A DNA stretch of 8,274 nt from a bacterium (GTDB lineage Bacteria; Patescibacteriota; Minisyncoccia; Minisyncoccales; UBA10102), in NCBI GenBank assembly GCA_030698465.1, contig JAUYJZ010000030.1, forward strand, positions 1 through 8,274, in the 5' to 3' direction. The stretch's first letter is position 1; every line of letters starts with the position of its first letter. The position numbers and the translations under genes are program-made. This document shows, in pieces, positions 1 through 5,621 of the stretch. The notes beneath the pieces were generated by a model that saw nothing but the letters and a program-made list of their open reading frames with translations, had not been told where the DNA came from and did not search any database.

Positions 1-1317
1 CTCACCGGGGTCTTGTATATACTCGACGAACCCTCAGTGGGCTTACACCCGAGAGATCAGCATAGGTTGATTGCAACACTGCAGCAATTACGAGCCTTGG
101 GCAATACTATTGTGGTGGTGGAGCATGATCCCCAGACCATAGCTGCTGCGGACTGGGTAATAGATATTGGCCCTGGAGCTGGAAAGCACGGAGGCCGTGT
201 CACCTTCATTGGTACTGCAAAACAGTTATCAAAATCGCATACACTCACTGGAGATTATTTGGCGCAAAGAAAGAAGGTAGAGATGAAGCGACAGAAATCC
301 GCCTCATTGGCGGATGCGCCGGAGAGGCGCAAGCCGCAAATGTTGACCATTAAAGGGGCCTCGCAAAACAATCTAAAAGATATTGATGTAAGTATACCCC
401 TGGGAAAACTCGTGTGTGTAACCGGGGTTTCAGGTTCCGGCAAGAGTTCCTTGGTGAATGACATTGTGGCCAAAGCCTTGCTGCAAAAGTTTTACCGGGC
501 AAAAGAAGAACCAGGAAAATACAAATCAATCTCTGGCGTTGAGTATCTTAACAAGGTGGTGTTGGTAGATCAGTCACCCATTGGGAGAACTCCAAGGTCT
601 AATCCCGCAACCTATACCGGGTCTTTTTCTGTTGTGCGAGACTTGTTTTCATCCTCCAAGGAGGCCAAGGTGAGGGGATACGGCCCAGGACGCTTCTCTT
701 TCAACGTGAAGGGGGGGAGGTGTGAGTCTTGTGAAGGGCAGGGGTTAAAGAAAATAGAAATGTATTTTTTGTCGGATGTATATGTTGAATGTGAGGAGTG
801 CCAGGGTGCTCGATATATGAAAGAAGTGCTGGAGGTGCAGTATCGGGGAAAGAATATAGCTGAAGTTTTAGAGATGACGGTGGAAGAAGCCTTGGAGTTT
901 TTTAAGAACATTCCTTCTCTCGCAGCAAAGTTAAAGACCTTAAACGATGTTGGTTTATCATACGTTGAACTGGGCCAGCCTGCCCCTTCGCTTTCGGGAG
1001 GAGAGGCTCAACGGGTGAAGCTTGCAGCTGAGCTTGCAAAGAAGGCTACCGGCAAAACTCTGTACATTTTAGACGAGCCTACCACCGGCCTGCATTTTGA
1101 CGACGTAAAGAAGCTTTTGCAGGTGTTGGGAGAGCTGGTAGAGAAAGGCAATACTATTTTGATCGTAGAACATAATTTAGACATGATACGAAATGCTGAC
1201 TGGATAATTGATTTGGGGCCTGAAGGAGGAGAAAAAGGAGGGGAGATTGTGGCAGAGGGAGCTCCAAAGGAAGTGGCGAAAGTGAAAAAGAGCTATACTG
1301 GACAATATCTGAAATAG
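1..1317 (+). CDS. uvrA: UvrA, excinuclease ABC subunit A, C-terminal part (5' end outside window)
   Basis: UvrA is the damage-sensing ATPase of nucleotide excision repair; it loads UvrB onto damaged DNA in the cytoplasm. The frame is open from base 1, so the gene is cut by the window edge and the TTG at 13 is not its start. About 438 residues remain, a little under half of the usual ~940. In order: the Walker B/D-loop of the first ATPase (YILDEPSVGLH, from base 16), an inter-domain linker (about 270-340), Walker A of the second ATPase (GVSGSGKSS, 424-450), the UvrA-typical DQSPIGRTPRSNPATYTG stretch (about 568-620), a zinc finger with Cys pairs CESC and CEEC (721-801), the ABC signature LSGGEAQR (about 991), and the second Walker B YILDEPTTGLH (from 1063). 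All key residues of this half are present. The linker carries a GC-rich double hairpin, described separately. The identification is secure. Confidence 0.97.
   Translation, partial: LTGVLYILDEPSVGLHPRDQHRLIATLQQLRALGNTIVVVEHDPQTIAAADWVIDIGPGAGKHGGRVTFIGTAKQLSKSHTLTGDYLAQRKKVEMKRQKSASLADAPERRKPQMLTIKGASQNNLKDIDVSIPLGKLVCVTGVSGSGKSSLVNDIVAKALLQKFYRAKEEPGKYKSISGVEYLNKVVLVDQSPIGRTPRSNPATYTGSFSVVRDLFSSSKEAKVRGYGPGRFSFNVKGGRCESCEGQGLKKIEMYFLSDVYVECEECQGARYMKEVLEVQYRGKNIAEVLEMTVEEALEFFKNIPSLAAKLKTLNDVGLSYVELGQPAPSLSGGEAQRVKLAAELAKKATGKTLYILDEPTTGLHFDDVKKLLQVLGELVEKGNTILIVEHNLDMIRNADWIIDLGPEGGEKGGEIVAEGAPKEVAKVKKSYTGQYLK
297..337. repeat. Tandem GC-rich hairpins inside the uvrA linker
   Basis: Two adjacent perfect hairpins lie in frame within uvrA. 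ATCCGCC (297-303) pairs with GGCGGAT (309-315) over a TCATT loop. GCGCC (316-320) pairs with GGCGC (326-330) over a GGAGA loop. An alternative fold joins GCGG-a-TGCGCC (310-320) to GGCGCA-ag-CCGC (326-337). The segment encodes roughly SASLADAPERRKPQ between the two ATPase halves, a place where UvrA tolerates length change. CGCCTC (300-305) and GAGGCG (324-329) also occur as the stem of the hairpin inside the zinc-knuckle gene at 5872-5887. I infer a relict palindromic insertion. The pairing is seen; the origin is not proven. Confidence 0.5.
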
Positions 1318-1327
1318 AGGGTATAAA
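1299..1327 (+). promoter_or_regulatory. Sigma-70-type promoter for the 1363 gene
   Basis: TGGACA (1299-1304, five of six to TTGACA) and TATAAA (1322-1327, five of six to TATAAT) are 17 bases apart. The expected transcription start near 1333-1335 gives a leader of about 30 bases before the ATG at 1363. The -35 box overlaps the last codons of uvrA, so the small gene is probably transcribed on its own. Confidence 0.6.
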
Positions 1328-1362
1328 CAGTACATCCACAATCTTTTAGAAAGAGGAGCGAA

Positions 1363-1788
1363 ATGCGCGTTGTAACATTTTTGCTTCGTTTCCGCTCCTT
1401 TCATAGGAATGGAAGCGTTGCAGAGAAACCCGCAGAACTTTTTGAAGAAAGCCCAAAGGTGGTTGAGGAGACCCATCAGGCTGAAACTCCCGAAGTTTCT
1501 CCTGAGGAGAAACCACAACTCCGGGTTTTAGGGGATATAAGGAAGTTGGAGGAATTGCTGGAGAGTCAAGCTGGAGTAGGCAAGGCTCAAGCTTCATTCA
1601 AAACGGCCAAAGATGGAACGCAACTCCTCCAGATTTTGATCATCTCCAAAAATCGTGGGATTCGGTCTAAGCAGAAAATGAAACTCATAGATCGCTTGAC
1701 CAATGTAGTTGTCCCTCGGATAGATATGCCAAAAGAGCAGATTTCTTTTACGGTGCAAAGGGCACCCAAGGGGATAAGCATATCGTAA
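1363..1788 (+). CDS. Uncharacterised 141-residue protein
   Basis: I do not recognise this protein. The ATG at 1363 is preceded by a clear Shine-Dalgarno GAGGAG (1353-1358), the best in the window, which decides the start. The N-terminus is basic and hydrophobic (MRVVTFLLRF, then RSF). Residues about 18-52 are acidic and rich in Glu and Pro (EKP, EESPK, EETHQAETPE), probably disordered. The C-terminal two thirds look folded: a helix (DIRKLEELLESQ), then alternating strands and helices with LLQILIISKNRG, KMKLIDRLTNVVVPRID and QISFTVQRAPKGISIS. No Cys, no zinc site, no clear membrane segment. It has its own promoter and its stop codon lies in its own terminator, so it is a single-gene unit between uvrA and groESL. 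The SD can pair with CGCTCCT (1393-1399) in the early coding region. Real gene likely, function unknown. Confidence 0.75.
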   Translation: MRVVTFLLRFRSFHRNGSVAEKPAELFEESPKVVEETHQAETPEVSPEEKPQLRVLGDIRKLEELLESQAGVGKAQASFKTAKDGTQLLQILIISKNRGIRSKQKMKLIDRLTNVVVPRIDMPKEQISFTVQRAPKGISIS

Positions 1789-1819
1789 GAGGCTCTCCTT
1801 CGTTCAAGAGAGCCTCTTT
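1787..1819 (+). terminator. Intrinsic terminator of the 1363 gene
   Basis: AAGAGGCTCTC (1787-1797) and GAGAGCCTCTT (1808-1818) form a perfect 11-bp stem with a 10-base loop. The stem begins inside the TAA stop. Only a short T run follows (TTT at 1817-1819), so termination may be moderate, but the stem separates this gene cleanly from the groESL promoter. Confidence 0.7.
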
Positions 1820-1828
1820 ATCTACGTA

Positions 1829-1857
1829 TTGACATTTTCTTTATTTCCGGTAAAAAT
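1829..1857 (+). promoter_or_regulatory. groESL promoter
   Basis: A perfect -35 TTGACA (1829-1834) is followed by an A-rich -10, either TAAAAA (1851-1856) or AAAAAT (1852-1857), with 16-17 bases of spacing. Transcription would start near 1864, inside the CIRCE-like site, which is the usual layout for HrcA-controlled chaperonin operons. Confidence 0.6.
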
Positions 1858-1862
1858 GAGGA

Positions 1863-1889
1863 TTAGCACTCAAAGATTGTATTTATTAA
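1863..1889 (+). promoter_or_regulatory. CIRCE-like operator with only the left half conserved
   Basis: CIRCE, the HrcA operator, is TTAGCACTC-N9-GAGTGCTAA. Bases 1863-1871 match the left half exactly. After exactly nine bases the right half reads ATTTATTAA (1881-1889), only four of nine matching, including the final TAA. Position at the expected transcription start and ahead of groES supports a true, decayed or altered heat-shock operator. No hrcA gene is in the window. Confidence 0.55.
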
Positions 1890-1909
1890 TCCATTATTCT
1901 TAAAACAAT

Positions 1910-2200
1910 ATGACCATTAAACCATTGTCAGACCATGTCTTGATTGAGCCCTTAAAGGAAGAGCAAAAGACCAAGACCGGCATCTTGCTGCCAGAAACCG
2001 CAGAACAAGAAAAGTCAGAGCAAGGAACCGTTGTTGCCGTGGGTCCCGGAAAGAAAGGAAAAGACGGCAAGATAATTCCCCTGGAAGTGAAAGTAGGGGA
2101 TCTTGTCTTGTTTACCAAGTATGGACCCAGCGAGGTGAAGATTGATGGGAAGGAGTACTTGATTGCAAAGGCGGAGGATATACTAGCGATACTAGAATAA
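1910..2200 (+). CDS. groES: GroES, co-chaperonin 10 kDa
   Basis: GroES is the heptameric lid that closes the GroEL folding chamber in the cytoplasm. The 96-residue length is normal for the family. The N-terminus IKPLSDHVLIEPL is the conserved first strand. Residues about 17-35 are the mobile loop, with the GroEL-binding hydrophobic triad ILL at 25-27 (GILLP). Then follow GTVVAVGPG (39-47) and the KVGDLVLFTKYG...EVKIDGKEYLI core near the C-terminus. The ATG at 1910 is the first in frame after the promoter and fits the family start, yet no Shine-Dalgarno precedes it (TTCTTAAAACAAT). It is co-transcribed with groEL 76 bases downstream and probably controlled by the CIRCE-like site. Confidence 0.97.
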   Translation: MTIKPLSDHVLIEPLKEEQKTKTGILLPETAEQEKSEQGTVVAVGPGKKGKDGKIIPLEVKVGDLVLFTKYGPSEVKIDGKEYLIAKAEDILAILE

Positions 2201-2273
2201 CGTTGAGCGTATAGCGTTGAGCGTTTAGTGAATTAGTGACTAGACGCTAACCGCTCGACGCTCATTCACTAAA
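2201..2273. repeat. groES-groEL spacer: tandem repeat, long hairpin and competing inverted repeat
   Basis: Two 14-base units (2201-2214 and 2215-2228), starting CGTTGAGCGT and differing at one base, lie head to tail. The second unit is part of an 18-position stem: 2213-2230 pairs with 2245-2262, with 15 Watson-Crick pairs, two G-U pairs and one mismatch, closing a 14-base loop. A second, mutually exclusive pairing is perfect: TTTAGTGAA (2224-2232) with TTCACTAAA (2265-2273), ending three bases before the groEL ATG. The segment codes for nothing. It may tune the groES:groEL ratio, protect mRNA, or be a relict repeat. Confidence 0.65.
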
Positions 2274-2276
2274 ATT

Positions 2277-3908
2277 ATGGCAAAGCAGATTTTGTATTCA
2301 GAAGATGCAAGAAGAAAGTTAAAAGCCGGAGTAGACAAGGTGGCTGATGCAGTAAAGGTAACCCTTGGTCCCAAGGGGCGCAACGTTGTATTAGAAGAAG
2401 GGTTTGGAATCCCTACCATTACAAATGACGGTGTTACCATTGCAAAAAAGATTGAATTAGAAGACAAGATTGAAAACATAGGAGCCGAAGTCATCAAAGA
2501 AGTATCTTCTCGGGCAAATGATGCTGTGGGAGACGGAACTACCACGGCCACAGTTTTGGCCCAAGCCATTATCAGAGAAGGATTAAAGAATGTGACTGCT
2601 GGAGCTAATCCCTTGGCCTTGAGAAGGGGCCTGGAGAAGGCTTCTGCGAAGGTGATAGAAGCTTTAAAAGAGCTTTCTCGCCCTGTTGTAAAAGCAGAGG
2701 AGATGGCGCAGGTTGCGACCATTTCTGCTGAAGATGAAGAATTGGGCACCCTCATTGCAGAAGTCATGGAAGAGGTTGGAAAGGACGGTGTGGTGACTGT
2801 GGAAGAGTCCCAGACTTTTGGCATTCAAAAGGAGATAGTAAAAGGGCTGCAGTTTGACCGGGGATACATTTCCCCGTATATGGTTTCCAATGCAGAGCGC
2901 ATGGAAGCGGTATTGGAAGACCCGTATATTCTCGTTACCGACAAGAAAATTTCCTCTTTGCAAGAAATCCTCCCTACCTTGGAAGCGGTGGCAAAGGCCG
3001 GTAAGAAAGACCTGGTTATCGTGGTAGAAGATGTGGAAGGAGATGCTTTGGCAACTTTAGTGGTTAACAAACTTAGAGGCATCTTTAATGCTCTTGCGGT
3101 GAAGGCTCCAGGATTTGGGGACCGAAAAAAAGAGATGTTGGAAGATATTGCTGTGGTGACGGGAGCTCAGGTCATTTCAGAAGAACTAGGGTTAAAGCTC
3201 GACAACATTACCGTGGAACAACTTGGGTCAGCTCGAAGGGTGGTTGCAACCAAGGAGAACACTACGATTGTTGAAGGAAAGGGGGAGAAAGAAAAGATTG
3301 ATGCCAGGATTGCCCAAATACGAGCACTCTTAAAAGACACCACCTCTGATTTTGATAAGGAGAAGTTGCTGGAGCGTTTGGCAAAGCTTTCTGGTGGTGT
3401 TGCTGTGATAAAGGTAGGGGCTGCAACCGAGGTAGCGCAGAAGGCAAGACAGCACAAAACAGAAGATGCTCTAAACGCAACAAAGGCTGCCATTGAAGAA
3501 GGCATTGTTCCCGGAGGGGGAGTGGCTCTTTTGAGGGCCTCACGGTCTCTCGAAGGGTTAGAACTCAAAGACAGGGAAGAGGCAATTGCAAAAGAGATTC
3601 TTAAGCGAACCTTAGAGGAGCCTATTCGGCAAATTGCAGAGAATGCAGGAAAGGACGGTTCTGTGATTGCCGCAGAAGTTGCAAAACACGAAGGGAACTT
3701 TGGATACAATGCGGCCTTGGACCAGTATGAAGAAGACATGATAGAGGCAGGGATTGTGGACCCAACCAAGGTAGTTAGGGTTGCTTTGGAAAGTGCGGTA
3801 TCGGCTGCCTCTACCCTTTTGACAACGGAAGTCGTGGTAGCGGACATCCCAGAAAAGGAAGGTAAGTCTCAAGGCCCTGGCATGCCTGGAGGAATGGGAG
3901 AATACTAA
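2277..3908 (+). CDS. groEL: GroEL, chaperonin 60 kDa
   Basis: GroEL forms the double-ring ATP-driven folding chamber, closed by GroES. The length of 543 residues is typical. The start MAKQILYSEDAR matches the family. Nucleotide-binding residues are present: TLGPKGRNV (29-37), ITNDG with Asp51, and GDGTTTATVLA (85-95). The catalytic Asp397 lies in TEDALNATK, and the chaperonin signature AAIEEGIVPGGG follows (404-415). The apical domain runs from about residue 190 to 370. The flexible tail is short: GPGMPGGMGEY ends in GEY instead of a longer Gly-Gly-Met series. No Shine-Dalgarno precedes the ATG (CACTAAAATT), so translation may depend on the groES transcript context or on the spacer hairpin. 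No residue expected to be essential is missing. Confidence 0.98.
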   Translation: MAKQILYSEDARRKLKAGVDKVADAVKVTLGPKGRNVVLEEGFGIPTITNDGVTIAKKIELEDKIENIGAEVIKEVSSRANDAVGDGTTTATVLAQAIIREGLKNVTAGANPLALRRGLEKASAKVIEALKELSRPVVKAEEMAQVATISAEDEELGTLIAEVMEEVGKDGVVTVEESQTFGIQKEIVKGLQFDRGYISPYMVSNAERMEAVLEDPYILVTDKKISSLQEILPTLEAVAKAGKKDLVIVVEDVEGDALATLVVNKLRGIFNALAVKAPGFGDRKKEMLEDIAVVTGAQVISEELGLKLDNITVEQLGSARRVVATKENTTIVEGKGEKEKIDARIAQIRALLKDTTSDFDKEKLLERLAKLSGGVAVIKVGAATEVAQKARQHKTEDALNATKAAIEEGIVPGGGVALLRASRSLEGLELKDREEAIAKEILKRTLEEPIRQIAENAGKDGSVIAAEVAKHEGNFGYNAALDQYEEDMIEAGIVDPTKVVRVALESAVSAASTLLTTEVVVADIPEKEGKSQGPGMPGGMGEY

Positions 3909-3926
3909 TAACATTGTTATATGGGC

Positions 3927-4001
3927 GGAACGTAATAATTTCTGAAAGAAATTAAACGTTCCAGCAACGTTGAAGCTTGCTTTGCAAGCTTCTTTCGTTG
4001 C
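3927..4001. repeat. Two adjacent hairpins after groEL; possible terminator
   Basis: Hairpin 1 (3927-3962): GGAACGT pairs with ACGTTCC outside, and TAATTTCT with AGAAATTA inside, around a GAA loop. After one base, hairpin 2 (3964-4001): GCAACG pairs with CGTTGC outside, and GAAGCTTGC with GCAAGCTTC inside, around a TTT loop. A T-rich stretch (GTTGTTTTT, to 4013) follows, so hairpin 2 could end the groESL transcript. The same two stem types recur in reverse order at 6341-6407, which points to a dispersed palindromic repeat as well as a terminator. Confidence 0.7.
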
Positions 4002-4005
4002 GGTG

Positions 4006-4034
4006 TTGTTTTTCCTTCAGCTTACTGGTAGGAT
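4006..4034 (+). promoter_or_regulatory. Candidate promoter for lemA-htpX
   Basis: TTGTTT (4006-4011) and TAGGAT (4029-4034) are 17 bases apart, with an extended -10 TG at 4026-4027. The match is modest. Transcription from about 4041 would start just before the leader inverted repeat, which makes biological sense. No stronger promoter is visible between groEL and lemA. Confidence 0.3.
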
Positions 4035-4042
4035 AGGAGCAT

Positions 4043-4078
4043 ATGAATCCCGCACAAAATGCCCTAGAACAAAGGTAA
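4043..4078 (+). CDS. Possible leader peptide upstream of lemA (MNPAQNALEQR)
   Basis: An 11-codon frame runs from ATG 4043 to TAA 4076-4078. AGGAG (4035-4039) lies three bases before the ATG, closer than ideal. Its codons cover the 5' arm of the inverted repeat that reaches the lemA start, so ribosomes here would open that stem. It may be a regulatory upstream frame or simply chance; peptide length allows no homology call. Confidence 0.25.
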   Translation: MNPAQNALEQR

Positions 4079-4127
4079 TTTTTGCGGGAAACATAACAAG
4101 ACTAATAAATTTAATTTTGTGCGGGAT
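4047..4127 (+). promoter_or_regulatory. Leader inverted repeat covering the lemA start codon
   Basis: ATCCCGCACAAAAT (4047-4060) is perfectly complementary to ATTTTGTGCGGGAT (4114-4127), with 53 bases between. The 3' arm includes the GCGGG that is the only SD-like sequence of lemA and the first two bases of its ATG (4126). A near copy of the 3' arm, AATTTTTGCGGGAAACAT (4077-4094), can pair its TGCGGG with CCCGCA (4049-4054) instead. Two exclusive folds, one hiding the lemA start and one not, are therefore possible. The pairing is seen; regulation is inference. Confidence 0.5.
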
Positions 4128-4689
4128 GAACATCACACAAATCGTTATCTTAATTGCAGCCGGTATTGTCGTTTGGGGTATTTTTACCTATAATCGCCTT
4201 ATTTCCTTGAGAAATAGGGTAAAGGAGGCTTTTTCTGACATTGATGTGCAATTAAAGCGCAGATACAACCTTATCCCCAACTTGCTAGAGGCAGTAAAGG
4301 GATATGCTGCCCATGAAAAAGGAGTGTTTGTGCAAGTCACTGAGGCACGGGCAAACGCGCTTTCAGCGGAACAATCCGGAAACGTGAAGAATATTGCTGG
4401 AGCAGAAAACATGCTTTCTGGAGCCTTAAAATCCCTGTTTGCGGTGGCAGAAAACTATCCTCAACTTCAAGCTTCGCAGAACTTTCTGGAACTACAAAGA
4501 GAATTGCGCGACGCAGAGGACAAGATTCAGGCCTCCCGCAGGTTCTTTAACACCAATGTCATGGCATTAAATACCATGATTCAAAGTTTCCCCGTGGTTG
4601 TTGTTGCAAAAACTCTTGGATTTAAACAGGAAGAGTTCTTTGAAATAGAGAATCAAGGACAACGGGAAGTACCAAAAGTTTCTTTCTAA
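4126..4689 (+). CDS. lemA: LemA family membrane protein
   Basis: LemA proteins are small membrane-anchored helical proteins of unclear biochemical role, often beside membrane proteases or zinc-ribbon proteins. From ATG 4126 the protein has 187 residues, the normal family length. Residues about 5-21 form one membrane segment (IVILIAAGIVVWGIF). Then comes the family hallmark YNRLISLRNRVKEAFSDIDV, followed by QLKRRYNLIPNLLEAVKGYAAHE. The second hallmark, AVAENYPQLQASQNFLELQ, is followed by RELRDAEDKI, SRRFFN and a TMIQSFP helix. The frame is open back to a TTG at 3970, but that extension would run through two hairpins and has no family resemblance, so I reject it. The start lies in a hairpin. 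htpX follows after 26 bases, indicating one operon. Confidence 0.93.
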   Translation: MNITQIVILIAAGIVVWGIFTYNRLISLRNRVKEAFSDIDVQLKRRYNLIPNLLEAVKGYAAHEKGVFVQVTEARANALSAEQSGNVKNIAGAENMLSGALKSLFAVAENYPQLQASQNFLELQRELRDAEDKIQASRRFFNTNVMALNTMIQSFPVVVVAKTLGFKQEEFFEIENQGQREVPKVSF

Positions 4690-4708
4690 ACTTACCGAGA
4701 GTAAGTTT
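4688..4708. repeat. Hairpin between lemA and htpX
   Basis: AAACTTAC (4688-4695) pairs perfectly with GTAAGTTT (4701-4708) over a CGAGA loop. It starts in the lemA stop codon and ends seven bases before the htpX ATG. No T run follows, so it is not a good terminator; it could act on mRNA stability or on translational coupling. Confidence 0.5.
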
Positions 4709-4715
4709 GACTTCT

Positions 4716-5621
4716 ATGAATATGTACTCAGAAGCAGAGGCAAATACCAGAAAAACCTGGCTCTATCTTCTGGGTTTTTTTCTCTTTGTGATATTTGCCG
4801 GGTGGTTAATGAGCTATGTTCTGGGAAGCCAGGTCATCTTGTGGGTTGCAGTTGTCTTAAGCATTGTGATGAGTTTCGGTTCTTTTTGGTATTCAGATAA
4901 ACTGGTGCTGTCGTTATCTAAAGCAAAAGCAATTGAAAAAAAAGATGCTCCTGAACTCTACCGGATTGTAGAGAATCTGGGTATTACCGCAGGACTCCCA
5001 ACGCCAAGAATATTCGTTATCCAGGATGAGCAACCCAATGCCTTTGCCACAGGGCGGGACGCAAAACATGCTGTGGTTGCGGTAACTACGGGATTGCTGG
5101 CCCGTTTAGATAGGGTAGAATTAGAGGGGGTGATTGCGCACGAGTTGTCCCACATTGGGAACAAAGACATGCTGATTTCTACTATTGTTGTGGTGCTGGT
5201 AGGGATTGTGGTGTTGTTGGCAGACTTGTTCTTTCGTTTAGCTTTTTGGGGAGGTCTTGGCTCAAGAAATGATCGGGGAGGAGGGCAGGCAAGAATCGTG
5301 ATGATTCTCATTGCCCTGGCTTTCTTGATTTTAGCTCCCTTTCTGGCTCAAATAATGAAGCTTGCCATTTCCAGGAAACGGGAGTTCTTGGCAGATGCTT
5401 CAGGTGCATTGCTTACGAGATATCCTGAAGGATTAGCTAAGGCCCTAGAAAAGATTGCGGACGACCCCCATCAGCTGAAAAGTGCAAATGATGCCCTATC
5501 CCACCTCTATATTGCAAACCCCTTTCGAGGGAAAGAAAAGAAAAGTTGGATTCATAAATTGTTTATGAGTCACCCTCCAGTAGGAGAACGAATAGCTAAT
5601 CTTAGAGCAATGAATGTATGA
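4716..5621 (+). CDS. htpX: HtpX, membrane zinc metalloprotease (M48 family)
   Basis: HtpX is an inner-membrane protease that degrades misfolded membrane proteins. From ATG 4716 the protein has 301 residues, normal for the family. Two membrane segments lie at about 14-36 and 39-58, and two more at about 154-176 and 193-213. The active site is HELSH at 142-146 (His142, Glu143, His146), and the third zinc ligand is Glu223 in KREFLADASGA. RIFVIQDEQPNAFATGRD (98-115) is the characteristic substrate-cleft stretch before it, and the C-terminal SHPPVGERI is conserved. Family proteins start with a short form of MYxxAExN, so ATG 4716 or 4722 is preferred to the upstream TTG 4707; no Shine-Dalgarno decides between them. 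It overlaps the next gene by four bases (ATGA), implying translational coupling. Confidence 0.95.
   Translation: MNMYSEAEANTRKTWLYLLGFFLFVIFAGWLMSYVLGSQVILWVAVVLSIVMSFGSFWYSDKLVLSLSKAKAIEKKDAPELYRIVENLGITAGLPTPRIFVIQDEQPNAFATGRDAKHAVVAVTTGLLARLDRVELEGVIAHELSHIGNKDMLISTIVVVLVGIVVLLADLFFRLAFWGGLGSRNDRGGGQARIVMILIALAFLILAPFLAQIMKLAISRKREFLADASGALLTRYPEGLAKALEKIADDPHQLKSANDALSHLYIANPFRGKEKKSWIHKLFMSHPPVGERIANLRAMNV

Noticed and set aside
13..1317. A complete short ABC protein starting at TTG 13
   Set aside because: The frame is open from base 1 and the UvrA motif begins before the TTG, so it is a truncated uvrA.
2201..2276. Possible CRISPR-like repeat in the groES-groEL spacer
   Set aside because: Only two 14-base units without spacers; the structure is a hairpin, not an array.
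2240..3847. Long reverse-strand frames opposite groEL (for example 2240-2824 and 3167-3847)
   Set aside because: They are antisense shadows of a highly conserved gene, rich in Ser, Thr and Ala, with no recognisable domains or start sites.
3970..4125. N-terminal extension of LemA from a TTG start at 3970
   Set aside because: It would run through hairpin 2 and the leader repeat, has no family similarity, and the protein from ATG 4126 already has the normal length.
4688..4708. Terminator between lemA and htpX
   Set aside because: The stem is followed by GACTTCTATG, not a T run, and the two genes are only 26 bases apart.
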